The notes under the pieces were generated by a model, which did not search any database, was not told the DNA's origin, and saw nothing but the letters and a program-made list of their open reading frames with translations. The translations under genes and the position numbers were made by a program. This document shows positions 1 through 9,571 of a stretch of DNA of 57,939 nucleotides, one piece after another. Position 1 is the stretch's first letter, and every line of letters starts with the position of its first letter. The stretch spans positions 1-57,939 of the forward strand of contig JAIRJW010000058.1 in NCBI GenBank assembly GCA_031260455.1, written 5' to 3'. The stretch comes from Fluviicola sp. (GTDB taxonomy: Bacteria; Bacteroidota; Bacteroidia; Flavobacteriales_D; Crocinitomicaceae).

Positions 1-222
1 TGTTTGTAAACTTGTATAATATTCATTTGCTGTGATTGTATATGACAATATTACAACACAGTTTTTACAATTACAAGAAATTTATAAATTATTTTACTGC
101 TAATAACTATGACATAACCGAAATTAATTACCCTGATTCTTTTTATTTGTAATTCTTCATCTATATTTTCTCAGTTTGCACCGGCAACAGACACCAGCAA
201 GTATGCTTCCTACCGCTTATCA

Positions 223-1077
223 GTGCGGATTGCAAACAATCGCATCAAAACTGACAGCACCAATGCAGAAGCATACCTGCAACGCGGATATTATCTGGAT
301 CTGCTGGGAGATTTTGACGGTGCACTGCGTGATATTGACAAATATTTGTTACTGCAACCAGCTAACCCGGTGATTTACAAATCGCGGGCAAAGGTAAACT
401 ATGAAAAGGGCGATCTCAACCAGGCAATCAGTGATATCTCCAAAGCACTGGAGCTGGATCCGCAATTTGACGATGCCCGCCAGGAACGCTCCACCATATA
501 TTACAAATCCGGAAACTTCGAAGCTTGCAAAGCCGACCTGATTGTCCTGCTGAAGAAAAATCCTGAAAACCTGGCATTGATTCTTTACCTCGGTTATTGT
601 GAAACAAAGCAGGAGAATTTTCAGAGAGCCATCACTCATTTCCGCACCATTATTTCCAAAGATTCACTGTATAAGGAAGCGTATAACAACATGGGATTTT
701 GTTATTACCGCATAGGAGACAACGTCAAAGCACTGCAAGCTATAAACAAGGCCATTCAAATCGATCCGAGATACCCGGAAGCATACGATAAACGTGCCCA
801 GATTAAACTATCCGCCAATGATTACAGCGGTGCGCTGGAAGATCTGAACAAGGCGCTGATGTACAATCCTTTTTTAACGACTTCTCTGAGCAACCGGGCA
901 CTCGTGTTTCTTGATCTAAAAAAGTACAATGATGCTCTGGGAGATGCAAACCTGCTGCTGCAACTCGTTGAACCTACAGCCGAAATACTGGAAATGCGTG
1001 CTAAAATCTACAAGGAACTCGGCGATGTCAAACAGATGGAAGAGGATTTGAAATTTGCGGAAAAACTTAAAAAATAA
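223..1077 (+). CDS. Tetratricopeptide repeat protein, start unresolved
   Basis: A protein made almost wholly of about seven TPR units, recognisable from repeated A-Y/N-G-Y and A-L-x-x-P patterns (for example KALELDPQF, KAIQIDPRYPEA). TPR arrays bind other proteins; no enzymatic domain is seen. The only usual start in this frame is the GTG at 223, yet the frame stays open upstream to a TAA at 115-117 and encodes a convincing signal peptide (KLITLILFICNSSSIFSQ). An ATG at 109 lies in the same frame but is cut by that TAA as third codon. The secreted form would therefore need a non-standard start (ATT 127 or CTG 133), or the stop is a mutation or sequencing error. Function beyond TPR is unknown. 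Confidence 0.8.
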   Translation: MRIANNRIKTDSTNAEAYLQRGYYLDLLGDFDGALRDIDKYLLLQPANPVIYKSRAKVNYEKGDLNQAISDISKALELDPQFDDARQERSTIYYKSGNFEACKADLIVLLKKNPENLALILYLGYCETKQENFQRAITHFRTIISKDSLYKEAYNNMGFCYYRIGDNVKALQAINKAIQIDPRYPEAYDKRAQIKLSANDYSGALEDLNKALMYNPFLTTSLSNRALVFLDLKKYNDALGDANLLLQLVEPTAEILEMRAKIYKELGDVKQMEEDLKFAEKLKK

Positions 1078-1130
1078 TTGGTTTAACTCTGATTAGTGAC
1101 TGATATTTGTGAGAAAATCTGAGTTTTCAA

Positions 1131-2690
1131 TCAGGAATTTAAATCATAAAATGATTTTACCGCATCCATACATTTCATTCCATCTATTGCAGCAGAAATA
1201 ATTCCACCAGCATAGCCCGCTCCTTCTCCGCACGGAAACAATCCTTTCGTATTCACGCTCATACAGGTTTGCGGGTCTCTCGGCACAGAAACCGGGCTGG
1301 AAGTTCTCGATTCCGGGGCGTGCAGCACAGCATCATTGGTCAGAAAGCCTTTCATTTTGCGGTCGAAATCCACGAATGCTTTTCGCAATCTTCTGGTAAT
1401 AAAATCAGGCAATATGGTATTCAGGTCCACGGATACAATTCCGGGCTGGTATGAAGACCGCGGAAAATCTTTTGATTTTTTTCCGTCCACAAAATCTTTC
1501 AACCTCTGGGCAGGTACAGCCTGGGTGCTTCCCGCAGCTTTCCAACATGCTTGTTCCACTTCCTGTTGAAATTTCAGGCTCACAAACGGATTGTCTTCAG
1601 AATATCCGGGTAATTCAACCGGTTCAACGCTCACCACAATTCCCGAATTGGAAGTCGGGTTATTGCGCCTGGAAGGAGACCATCCGTTGGTTACTACCTC
1701 TCCTGCTGCTGTCGCACAGGGGGCAATAATTCCTCCAGGACACATGCAAAAAGAATACACGCCTTTGTCTTCGGCCTGGGTTACCAGAGCGTAAGAGGCA
1801 GGAGGCAAAAAGGCATCATTCAGTCTTCCGTGGTATTGAATTTCATCTATCAGAGCTTGTGTATGTTCAACACGAACTCCTAAAGCAAAGGCTTTTGCCT
1901 GGATTTTGACCTGTTTATCCTGTAAGAGGCAGAAAATATCCCGTGCAGAATGCCCGGTTGCCAGAATCAATGCTTTGCAGGGAATTTTCTCCGCCTGATT
2001 GATCTCAATTTTACAAACTTCGCCGTTTTGAATTTCCAGACCGGTCAGTTTGGATTCAAAATGCACTTCGCCTCCATATTCCCGGATGAAATCGCGCATA
2101 GCGACAATAATCCGGGGCAGCTTGTTTGTTCCGATATGCGGATGTGCATCTACAATAATGTCTTCATGCGCCCCGAAATGAACAAACCATTTCAGTGCTT
2201 TCATCACATCTCCACGTTTTTTGGAACGCGTATAGAGTTTTCCATCGGAATAAGTTCCTGCACCGCCTTCTCCGAAACAGTAATTCGACTCGGAATTGAC
2301 AAGGTGGTCTTTGTTCAGCCGCGCTAAATCTCTCCTTCGGGAACGCACATCTTTTCCACGTTCAAAAATAACCGGTTTCAAGCCCAGTTCCAGTGCACGC
2401 AAACCAGCGTAAAGTCCTGCCGGTCCAGCCCCGATAATATGAACAGTTTTTGAATCAGCACTTACTTTCTGTGGGGAAAAATCAGCATTAAACGGCGGTA
2501 TTTTCCCATCCGGAAAGACCTCAAAACCCGCATTGATTTTAATTTCCCGCTTGCGTGCATCAATGGAACGTTTGCGCCATTTATAAACGAACGGATCATC
2601 CTTTTTCAGATTTAATTCTTTACAAATAGCCGCACGGATAAACGCATCATCTTTTGCTTCTTCGGGAGAAAATTGGAATTGTACCTGCAT
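1131..2690 (-). CDS. FAD-dependent oxidoreductase (COG2509-type)
   Basis: 519 residues. A roughly 75-residue N-terminal domain precedes a dinucleotide-binding fold with GAGPAGLYAG at about 87-96 and the ribose-binding glutamate near 110 (VIFERG). A second flavin motif, ATGHSARD, follows mid-protein, and the C-terminal part has PCGEGAGYAGGI, the usual FAD-contacting end of this family. These features match the uncharacterised FAD-dependent dehydrogenases common in Bacteroidota; the substrate is unknown. The start ATG directly follows the stop codon of porT with no gap, so the two are probably co-transcribed. The link to porT may be only positional. Confidence 0.85.
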   Translation of the reverse strand: MQVQFQFSPEEAKDDAFIRAAICKELNLKKDDPFVYKWRKRSIDARKREIKINAGFEVFPDGKIPPFNADFSPQKVSADSKTVHIIGAGPAGLYAGLRALELGLKPVIFERGKDVRSRRRDLARLNKDHLVNSESNYCFGEGGAGTYSDGKLYTRSKKRGDVMKALKWFVHFGAHEDIIVDAHPHIGTNKLPRIIVAMRDFIREYGGEVHFESKLTGLEIQNGEVCKIEINQAEKIPCKALILATGHSARDIFCLLQDKQVKIQAKAFALGVRVEHTQALIDEIQYHGRLNDAFLPPASYALVTQAEDKGVYSFCMCPGGIIAPCATAAGEVVTNGWSPSRRNNPTSNSGIVVSVEPVELPGYSEDNPFVSLKFQQEVEQACWKAAGSTQAVPAQRLKDFVDGKKSKDFPRSSYQPGIVSVDLNTILPDFITRRLRKAFVDFDRKMKGFLTNDAVLHAPESRTSSPVSVPRDPQTCMSVNTKGLFPCGEGAGYAGGIISAAIDGMKCMDAVKSFYDLNS

Positions 2691-3413
2691 TTAGCCTTCA
2701 AAAATAAGTGAAAACCAAAGCACTTTGTTGTATAAACGATCAATTGGCAAGGATACCGGCGTATTATCCTGAATAAAGGAACTTCTGAAACTTTGGGAAA
2801 GCTTGACTTCAAAACCAAATTTGAAAAACGGAGCAAACCACTCCAGACCTCCTCCAACTTGTCCCTGAAAGTCATGTGCTTTGATTTTCACAAAAGGATC
2901 AATGAAATTTTGTGAAGCTTTCTCCTGCGACTGCAAATCATAGGAATACTGTCCGCCTATCAAAACGTAGGCTGCAAAATTATTGATTCTTAAAGTCCGG
3001 AATTGCAGCATCAGAGGAAAATCCAGGTTGGTGGAGTTAACCCGTTCTTCTTGCATCAGGTCACTGGTTTTGGTCGGATCCGGGTTGATGGAATAATATT
3101 GGATAGCCCGTTCCTGGAAAGACAAGGTCGGAATGAAGCGCAGACGAACAACCGGATGTCCCAGTTTTAAGGTTGTTACAATTCCCACCTGCCCTCCCGG
3201 CTGACGTTTCGTTTCCAATGATGTTATCCCGTAACTGGAATAGGCATTCATTGCCGGAATGGCTTTGAAATTGGCCATGTTTGCTCCAAGCATGAAGCCG
3301 AAATGAATCCAGTGCTCATCAAAACGGCGGTAATTTTTCGTTTTTTCAGGTTGCGCAAAAAGCGTTGTGGAGAATAAAATCCCGACAACTGCCATGCCCC
3401 ATATTTTCCTCAT
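2691..3413 (-). CDS. porT: PorT-family outer membrane protein, type IX secretion
   Basis: 240 residues from the ATG at 3413 with a signal peptide ending TTLFAQ, then a beta-barrel of the PorT type (outer-membrane beta-barrel, OMP_b-brl_2-like). Known PorT/SprT proteins are required for type IX secretion and gliding in Bacteroidota. The call rests on overall pattern plus position: porT lies next to ubiE in many Bacteroidota, as here. An upstream TTG at 3422 keeps the frame open, but a -7 promoter box overlaps it, so the ATG at 3413 is preferred. The window also encodes T9SS cargo (endonuclease, lamin-tail and FG-GAP proteins) that would use this route. Confidence 0.75.
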   Translation of the reverse strand: MRKIWGMAVVGILFSTTLFAQPEKTKNYRRFDEHWIHFGFMLGANMANFKAIPAMNAYSSYGITSLETKRQPGGQVGIVTTLKLGHPVVRLRFIPTLSFQERAIQYYSINPDPTKTSDLMQEERVNSTNLDFPLMLQFRTLRINNFAAYVLIGGQYSYDLQSQEKASQNFIDPFVKIKAHDFQGQVGGGLEWFAPFFKFGFEVKLSQSFRSSFIQDNTPVSLPIDRLYNKVLWFSLIFEG

Positions 3414-3419
3414 ACCTTT

Positions 3420-3427
3420 CAAACGTA
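3420..3427 (-). promoter_or_regulatory. -7 box TACGTTTG upstream of porT
   Basis: Read on the minus strand the sequence is TACGTTTG, matching the Bacteroidota sigma consensus TAnnTTTG. Its 3' end is 6 nt before the porT ATG, implying a very short or absent leader. No clear -33 TTTG is seen. Confidence 0.4.
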
Positions 3428-3516
3428 CTATGATTTTTTTTATTTTAAAAAATCAGTTCGAAAGGGTCAAAATGTTCAAAGAAGCTTTAACTTTTGAATC
3501 ATTTAAACCTCTCAAA

Positions 3517-4248
3517 CTACTTCACTCCCGAATAAATCGTTGCAATTCCCCCTGAAACCAAATGCGCGGCTACCTGCTTATAACCCAATTTAGTCAAAAT
3601 ATCTTTAAATGCTGCCCCTTCCGGGAAAGCCGCTACTGATTCCGGCAAATATGCGTATGCTTTGTCATCTTTCGAAATGCGTTTTCCAAAAAACGGAATG
3701 ATGTATCTGGAATGAAAAGCATAATACTGTTTCACCGGGAATTTCTTCGGTTTGGAGAATTCCAGGATGATCAGTTTCCCTCCCGGACGAACCACGCGCA
3801 ACATTTCAGAAAGCCCCTTTTCCAGGTTTTCGTAGTTCCGCACACCAAAGCCAACTGTCAAAGCATCGAAATAGTTGTCTTCAAAAGGCAGGTTTTCCGA
3901 ATCTCCCAGTTTCATGGAAATGACCTTGTCAAAGCCCTTTTTCTTCATTTTTTCACGCCCTACTTCAAGCATTCCTTCCGAAATATCCATCCCGATAATT
4001 TCCGTCGGGTTCAGGCGAAGCAAACCGATTGCAAAATCACCTGTTCCGGTTGCCAGATCCAGAATGCGCTTCGGTTCAATTTCCTTCAGCATATTCACTG
4101 CTTTCCGTCTCCAGATGCGGTCGATCCCAACGGATAAAAAATGATTCAGGAAGTCATAACGTTTCGAGATTTTATTGAACATCTCTGCTACTTCTTCCTT
4201 TTTGGTTTTATCCTGGTTTCCGTATGGCTTTACTATTTTTTTCTCCAT
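3517..4248 (-). CDS. ubiE: Demethylmenaquinone methyltransferase
   Basis: 243 residues, the normal length for UbiE/MenG. It methylates demethylmenaquinone with S-adenosylmethionine, the last step of menaquinone synthesis. The class I methyltransferase motif I is visible ([13 protein letters not shown], about 64-76), followed by GMDISEGML, the [19 protein letters not shown] block typical of UbiE, and the C-terminal GGIATIY. In Bacteroidota menaquinone is the respiratory quinone, so MenG activity is the likelier role than ubiquinone synthesis. It is upstream of porT in the same direction with about 100 nt between them. Confidence 0.93.
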   Translation of the reverse strand: MEKKIVKPYGNQDKTKKEEVAEMFNKISKRYDFLNHFLSVGIDRIWRRKAVNMLKEIEPKRILDLATGTGDFAIGLLRLNPTEIIGMDISEGMLEVGREKMKKKGFDKVISMKLGDSENLPFEDNYFDALTVGFGVRNYENLEKGLSEMLRVVRPGGKLIILEFSKPKKFPVKQYYAFHSRYIIPFFGKRISKDDKAYAYLPESVAAFPEGAAFKDILTKLGYKQVAAHLVSGGIATIYSGVK

Positions 4249-4362
4249 CTTTTTTAATTGAATGCCCTGTACGAGAATTTAGAGAATAATACTGATATTC
4301 TCATACATAACCTAATTGAAAAGAACTGCTCCGATCCAATTTTCACCTTTTCAATTTTAAAT

Positions 4363-5352
4363 TTAGTCAAATTGTCTCCCTTCACACTCCTGTATTAGCT
4401 GATCCGGTTCGATACTCACCACTCCGCTTTTTTCACACACCAAGCCTCCGGCAAGGTTGGAAAGCTCGGCAATACTTTCGAGTGACAAATCTGCTGTCAG
4501 ACACAAAGTTGCCATGGAAATCACCGTATCGCCTGCTCCGCTCACATCTGCAATTGTGCGAATATGTGCCGGAGTATGATATTTCGTTGTTCGATCCTGG
4601 ATATAAACACCATGTTCCGAGAGGGTTACAAACGTCATGTCATTTCCCAATTTTTCTTCCAGCAAACTGACTGCCCGGTCAAACAGGTCTCTTTTCTGAA
4701 AAGTGCATGGAATTCCCACACCTTCCCGCAATTCTTTCAGATTCGGCTTGAATAAGGTAACACCTTTATAAGCCATAAAATTATCTTTTTTCGGATCAAC
4801 CGCAGTAGGAATCCCATATTCTTTCGATAGTGCGATGATTCCTTCGATGACATTCGGAGTCAGCAAACCTTTGTTGTAATCTTCAAAGATAATCGCATCG
4901 ATTTTTTCCGTCTCCAGTACTTTTTTCACCGAAATGAGGAATAATTGCTCTTCTTCGCTATTTAACGAATGGGTATCTTCCGCATCAATGCGCAATAGTT
5001 GCTGGTTATTTCCAATCACACGCGTTTTTACCGTCGTTCCCCGGTTGTTGCTTTCCACAATTCCCTCACAGGACATATTTTGCTCACGAAGCAACTCTTT
5101 GAGAACCTTTCCCTGTTTGTCAGCTCCTACAACTGCACACAAAACCGGGGTTGCGCCCAGAGATTGCAGATTCAGCGCCACATTTGCAGCTCCTCCCAGG
5201 CGTTGTTCCTGATTTTCCAGGCTGACGATCGGAACGGGTGCTTCAGGGCTTACCCGATGAACTTTTCCCAGCATGTAGGCATCAATCATGACATCTCCAA
5301 CCACTAAAACACGCTTGGTTTTGAATGCTGCCAGTATTTCGTGTATTGTCAT
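4363..5352 (-). CDS. rfaE1: D-glycero-D-manno-heptose-7-phosphate kinase (PfkB family)
   Basis: 329 residues with a PfkB ribokinase fold: VVGDVMIDAY near the N-terminus, RLGGAANVALNL (substrate/ATP-side glycines), AVDPKK, FKPNLKE, and the catalytic-base motif DVSGAGDTVI near residue 268. This is the RfaE1/HldE kinase-domain pattern. It would phosphorylate D-glycero-beta-D-manno-heptose 7-phosphate for ADP-heptose synthesis in lipopolysaccharide. The cytidylyltransferase (RfaE2) half is absent, so this is the kinase-only form. It follows the aminotransferase gene with no intergenic base, indicating one transcript. Confidence 0.88.
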   Translation of the reverse strand: MTIHEILAAFKTKRVLVVGDVMIDAYMLGKVHRVSPEAPVPIVSLENQEQRLGGAANVALNLQSLGATPVLCAVVGADKQGKVLKELLREQNMSCEGIVESNNRGTTVKTRVIGNNQQLLRIDAEDTHSLNSEEEQLFLISVKKVLETEKIDAIIFEDYNKGLLTPNVIEGIIALSKEYGIPTAVDPKKDNFMAYKGVTLFKPNLKELREGVGIPCTFQKRDLFDRAVSLLEEKLGNDMTFVTLSEHGVYIQDRTTKYHTPAHIRTIADVSGAGDTVISMATLCLTADLSLESIAELSNLAGGLVCEKSGVVSIEPDQLIQECEGRQFD

Positions 5353-6543
5353 TTAGTTCAATTCTGCTAATGCGTTTGCAATGCGTTTCATAGCTTCCGT
5401 TAACGTTTCCTCCGATGCTGCATAAGAAATACGCATGCAACTGGAATCTCCGAAAGCTTCTCCCGACACCAGCGCAACTCCCTTATCCAATAAATACATG
5501 CACAAGTCTTCTGCTGAATGAATGGTTGTTTTATCATGCTTTTTCCCGAAGAAGCTGGAAATATCCGGAAATACATAGAATGCTCCGCCCGGTTTATTGG
5601 ATTTCACTCCCGGCATCTTATTCAATGCATCCAAAACCAGTGTGCGCCTGTTCTCAAACGCTTTCACCATATCTTTCAAAACAACTGGATCTGCATTGAC
5701 AGCAGCAATTGTTGCTCTTTGAGCAATGGAACAGGTTCCGGAGGTAAATTGTCCCTGGATTTTATTACAGGCTTCTACGATGTCTTTCGGCGCACCGATG
5801 TACCCAACACGCCATCCGGTCATTGCCCAGGCTTTGGATACGCCGTTCACAGTCACAACTTGCTCTCTGACGTCTTCAAACTGCGCCATTGAATAGTTGT
5901 AACCAACAAAATTGATATGTTCATAAATCTCATCAGACATCACCAGGATATTCGGATTTGCCTTCACCACATCTGCCAGTGCACGCAATTCTTCTTTGGT
6001 ATAAACGGTTCCCGTCGGGTTACACGGAGATGAGAACATCATCATTTTGGTCTTTGGAGTGAGCGCTTTACGGAATTGTTCCGGGGTAAATTTGAAATCG
6101 CTTTCAATCGTTGTAGGAACAACCACCGGAACACCTCCCGCTACTTTCACAATTTCTGAGTAGGAAACCCAGTACGGGGCAGGAATGATCACCTCATCTC
6201 CCGGATTGATGGTCGCCATCACCAGGTTAGCAATGGACTGCTTGGCCCCGGTCGAAACTATGATATTTTCGCGTTTATACGGAATCCCGTTATCGCGCTT
6301 GAATTTATTGGCAATTGCATCTCTCAGATCATCGTACCCGGGCACCGGAGTATAAGTCGTGAAGTTCTGCTCCATAGCTTCCGTTGCAGCTTGCTTAATG
6401 AAATCCGGCGTATGGAAATCTGGCTCGCCCAGGCTTAAAGAAATGATGTCTTTTCCCTGAGCACGTAATTCCCGGCTTTTTCTGGACATAGCCAGCGTTG
6501 CCGACTCTTCCATTTCCAATACGCGATTTGATAACTGAATCAT
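5353..6543 (-). CDS. aspC: Aspartate aminotransferase (class I)
   Basis: 396 residues, PLP-dependent, the usual length for fold-type I aspartate/prephenate aminotransferases of subgroup I-beta. Visible are SLGEPDFHTP at the N-terminus, CNPTGT at about 174-179, SDEIYEHI at about 203-210 (PLP-pyridine aspartate), the Schiff-base lysine in VSKAWAMTGWR at about residue 237, and the substrate arginine in SCMRISYAAS near the C-terminus. It interconverts aspartate and oxaloacetate. It is first in the leftward run that continues into rfaE1. Confidence 0.92.
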   Translation of the reverse strand: MIQLSNRVLEMEESATLAMSRKSRELRAQGKDIISLSLGEPDFHTPDFIKQAATEAMEQNFTTYTPVPGYDDLRDAIANKFKRDNGIPYKRENIIVSTGAKQSIANLVMATINPGDEVIIPAPYWVSYSEIVKVAGGVPVVVPTTIESDFKFTPEQFRKALTPKTKMMMFSSPCNPTGTVYTKEELRALADVVKANPNILVMSDEIYEHINFVGYNYSMAQFEDVREQVVTVNGVSKAWAMTGWRVGYIGAPKDIVEACNKIQGQFTSGTCSIAQRATIAAVNADPVVLKDMVKAFENRRTLVLDALNKMPGVKSNKPGGAFYVFPDISSFFGKKHDKTTIHSAEDLCMYLLDKGVALVSGEAFGDSSCMRISYAASEETLTEAMKRIANALAELN

Positions 6544-6883
6544 AAAATTGCTTCATTAATTGTGTCCCAAATTTAGGGAATATTCAGCACAACAATACAA
6601 CATTTCGGGAATACTTCGCTTTATGATAAAGGAATTATTCTAAAAAGAAATTATGTCCATTTTTTGAGCCCGACTGAAGTTTTCAGGCAATGACCGGCTA
6701 TCGTCAACCCCGGATATTAATGATTCTTACGGACAGACCGGCTTCCGGCCTTTCGCAACCAGGATCAGCATGCTTCCTGTTTCATTTTCACATTAGAAGA
6801 AACTAAATGAGTTAAATCCGGTTAAAATGGTCATTTCTCTCCCTCTTTTTTCTAACTTCCATCCATCATTTAATGACTTGGCT
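6544..6883. other. Divergent intergenic region
   Basis: 340 bp separate the divergent aspC and deacetylase-like genes. Apart from the aspC -7 box and a short inverted repeat (ACCGGCTTCCGG, around 6728) I see no gene, RNA or terminator. Confidence 0.5.
6568..6575 (-). promoter_or_regulatory. -7 box TAAATTTG upstream of aspC
   Basis: The minus-strand sequence TAAATTTG is an exact match to TAnnTTTG, 24 nt before the aspC start. A -33 TTTG is not obvious. Confidence 0.45.
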
Positions 6884-7855
6884 ATGAAACGGTTTTTTCT
6901 TTTCGGCGCGTTTATTTTTTTACTGATTAAAACTACTGAATCTCAAACAAATATCACGCATTACCAGGTAACTACCGGCATCGGGAAACAGGCTTCCAAT
7001 CAATTCATCGTGTTACGAAGTTTTGAAAAAAATGGGATTCCGATGTACCTGGCTGCTGACCCTCAAACACTGGAAACACAAGTCATCCCGGCAAAAAACA
7101 TGTCTTTCCAGGCAATAAAATGGAGTGATTTACAGAAAATGGATGCAAATTTACCGTATTTCAAAGCTTTGAACTCTGCTTCTATGCAGGCGAAAAGTTT
7201 ACAGGATGCGGGAATCGCACACGGATATCCGGCTGAAAAAGGAATTACACTGACAGTTGATCTCTGTCCCTCCACCAAACCACTGGACCACAGCATTTTC
7301 ACATCACTGATTTCCGAATTTGCAAAAATCGAACAACCGGTTCCAATCGGACTGTCTATTTCGGGAAAGTTTCTGAATACGCACGCAGCCGATATTCAAT
7401 GGCTCAAAAAGCTGGAAACTGCTGGTCAGATCCGTATTACCTGGATCAATCATACCTACACACATTATTACAATTCCAAAACACCACTGCAGGAAAATTT
7501 CCTGCTGAAACCGGGAACGGATCTGAATTACGAAGTACTCCAAACAGAAATTGACATGCTTCAAAACGATTTGACTCCTTCCGTTTTCTTTCGCTTCCCG
7601 GGGTTGGTTTCGGACAACAGCATCGTGGATAAAATCATCAGTTACGGCCTGATCCCAACAGGCAGTGATGCCTGGCTGGCAAAAGGTCAGAATTCCGGTT
7701 CGGGTAGTATTGTACTGATTCACGGAAACGGCAATGAACCAGTTGGCGTACAAGATTTTATCCGTTTACTGCAAACTGAAAAAGAACAAGTTCTTGACAA
7801 ACAATGGTTGCTTTACGATCTGAGCGAGAGCATTGGAGATGAATTTGAGAAGTAA
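6884..7855 (+). CDS. Secreted polysaccharide deacetylase-like protein
   Basis: 323 residues from the ATG at 6884, chosen because it starts a good signal peptide (MKRFFLFGAFIFLLIKTTES); the longer frame from 6827 adds residues with no signal character. The NodB-like fold is suggested by the ordered motifs VDLCPS (equivalent of TFDDGP), NHTYTHYY (equivalent of HSxxHP) and FFRFPG (motif 3). The first aspartate and both histidines are kept, but the second, metal-binding aspartate of motif 1 is leucine. Family members remove acetyl groups from peptidoglycan, chitin or xylan. Catalytic activity is uncertain because of this substitution. Confidence 0.7.
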   Translation: MKRFFLFGAFIFLLIKTTESQTNITHYQVTTGIGKQASNQFIVLRSFEKNGIPMYLAADPQTLETQVIPAKNMSFQAIKWSDLQKMDANLPYFKALNSASMQAKSLQDAGIAHGYPAEKGITLTVDLCPSTKPLDHSIFTSLISEFAKIEQPVPIGLSISGKFLNTHAADIQWLKKLETAGQIRITWINHTYTHYYNSKTPLQENFLLKPGTDLNYEVLQTEIDMLQNDLTPSVFFRFPGLVSDNSIVDKIISYGLIPTGSDAWLAKGQNSGSGSIVLIHGNGNEPVGVQDFIRLLQTEKEQVLDKQWLLYDLSESIGDEFEK

Positions 7856-8049
7856 CTTATGTTCTAATGTCCTTTTCCACCGGAATAAGCCATGACTTTC
7901 TTAGCCCCTAAAGGTCAGACTAATTTGTAAAAACATTTTGTACGAACACCCGATAAAAAGCGTGAAAAAGAAAGAAGAATATAATATTTATGCCTGAAAA
8001 ACCAGAGATAACATCAACGGAAATATTTTATTGCTTCCAGAAATCAATT

Positions 8050-8433
8050 TCAGTTTATTAAGTCTGTTTGCTTTTTATCCAAAATTTTATTTAACTCCAG
8101 AATATAAACATTCCTTCTACGGACCATTTTGGTAAGTTTTACAACTAATAACAGCAGTAGTGCTCCGCACAAAAACATGTATGCAATAATAATTTCTGTA
8201 CTTTTTAAAACAGATTCCACTTCAATTTTAGCCAGTGAATCGATATCACTCATTATTCCTGACAGAGGCTCAGGTTCTTTCGTAAAATAAAAAATACTTA
8301 ATGCCATTAATCCAATGGTCCCCAGGAATGAAAGTAATTGCAGCAGCAACATAACAAGAGAATTACGAATAGCACTTGGCTGAAATCGGCGAATTCCTTT
8401 GATTTGCTCCAGGATCTGTTCTGTTTTTTGCAT
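8050..8433 (-). CDS. Small two-helix membrane protein of unknown function
   Basis: 127 residues from the ATG at 8433 (MQKTEQILEQIKGI); the frame is open further upstream, but the added residues have no coherent character. Two hydrophobic segments are seen (about residues 25-50 and 80-105) with a short extracytoplasmic acidic stretch between them and a basic cytoplasmic tail (KLTKMVRRRN). It ends in a helical region. I recognise no family. Similar small proteins with two predicted helices (DUF5362-like) occur in Bacteroidota, but I cannot assign it. It stands alone between rightward genes. Confidence 0.65.
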   Translation of the reverse strand: MQKTEQILEQIKGIRRFQPSAIRNSLVMLLLQLLSFLGTIGLMALSIFYFTKEPEPLSGIMSDIDSLAKIEVESVLKSTEIIIAYMFLCGALLLLLVVKLTKMVRRRNVYILELNKILDKKQTDLIN

Positions 8434-8658
8434 GAATAATAAATTAGTCTCGCAATAATACAAACAAATACTATTCATAAATAGTATGTTAAAAATCTTA
8501 TCTCCCTATGATCGTAAATCATTAAGAAAATTAATGCATCTCTGTTTTTTATGCTTCTGTTTAATTCTTTTCAACTTTTGAATCATTTTAGCTCCAGGAA
8601 CTTTATTAAAGAGCTTTTAACTTTCACTATATTCGCACAAAAAACAAGAATTCACTTT

Positions 8659-9552
8659 ATGAAACACATAGCAGTTATTGGAGCAGGTACAATGGGAAAC
8701 GGGATTGCCCACACCTTTGCACAGTTTGGATATAAGGTATCATTGATCGATGTTGCTCAGGCTTCACTGGATAAAGGGCTGGCAACTATTACCAAAAATC
8801 TGGACCGCCAAGTGGCAAAAGAAGCCATTACAGAAGCAGATAAGGCTGCAACACTGGCAAATATTACCACCTTTACTTCTATGGAAGAAGGTATCAAAGG
8901 AGTGGAGCTGGTTGTAGAAGCAGCAACTGAAAATGTAGACCTGAAACTGAATATTTTCAAACAATTGGATGCCTTAACTCCTGAAAACGTGATTCTGGCT
9001 TCCAACACGTCTTCCATTTCAATCACAAAAATTGCTTCCGTAACGAATCGTCCGGAAAAAGTAATCGGAATGCACTTCATGAACCCCGTTCCGGTTATGA
9101 AGCTGGTTGAAATCATCCGCGGATATTCCACTACGGATGAAGTTACAAACCTGATTATGGAAACATCCAGGAAACTGAACAAGGTTCCGGTTGAAGTAAA
9201 CGATTACCCGGGATTTGTGGCAAACAGAATCCTGATGCCGATGATCAACGAAGCCATTTACACCTTGTTTGAAGGCGTTGCAGGAGTGGAAGAAATCGAC
9301 ACCGTCATGAAACTGGGAATGGCGCACCCAATGGGTCCTCTGCAACTGGCTGATTTTATCGGACTGGATGTATGCCTGGCAATCCTGGAAGTATTGCACG
9401 AAGGTTTCGGGAATCCGAAATATGCACCTTGCCCGTTATTGGTAAACATGGTTACGGCAGGTAAAAAAGGAGTGAAATCCGGGGAAGGGTTCTATTCCTG
9501 GACACACGGAACAAAGGATTTGATTGTTGCAAACCACTTTAGAAAAATTTAA
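8659..9552 (+). CDS. hbd: 3-hydroxybutyryl-CoA / 3-hydroxyacyl-CoA dehydrogenase
   Basis: 297 residues from the ATG at 8659, the normal length for short monofunctional enzymes. The Rossmann motif GAGTMGNGIAHTFA starts at residue 7. Catalytic-region motifs follow: VVEAATENVDLK, ASNTSSISIT (residues around 115-124), GMHFMNPVPVMKLVE with the catalytic histidine, VNDYPGFVANRILMP and GMAHPMGPLQLADFIGLD. It oxidises 3-hydroxyacyl-CoA with NAD+ in fatty-acid or butyrate/phenylacetate metabolism. No beta-oxidation partners are adjacent. A TATATTCG box at 8628-8635 may be its promoter. Confidence 0.9.
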   Translation: MKHIAVIGAGTMGNGIAHTFAQFGYKVSLIDVAQASLDKGLATITKNLDRQVAKEAITEADKAATLANITTFTSMEEGIKGVELVVEAATENVDLKLNIFKQLDALTPENVILASNTSSISITKIASVTNRPEKVIGMHFMNPVPVMKLVEIIRGYSTTDEVTNLIMETSRKLNKVPVEVNDYPGFVANRILMPMINEAIYTLFEGVAGVEEIDTVMKLGMAHPMGPLQLADFIGLDVCLAILEVLHEGFGNPKYAPCPLLVNMVTAGKKGVKSGEGFYSWTHGTKDLIVANHFRKI

Positions 9553-9571
9553 TCAATTAATATAAATTCAA

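Noticed and set aside
176..373. 65-residue frame at the left end
   Set aside because: It lies out of frame across the TPR gene; the TPR repeats clearly define the true frame.
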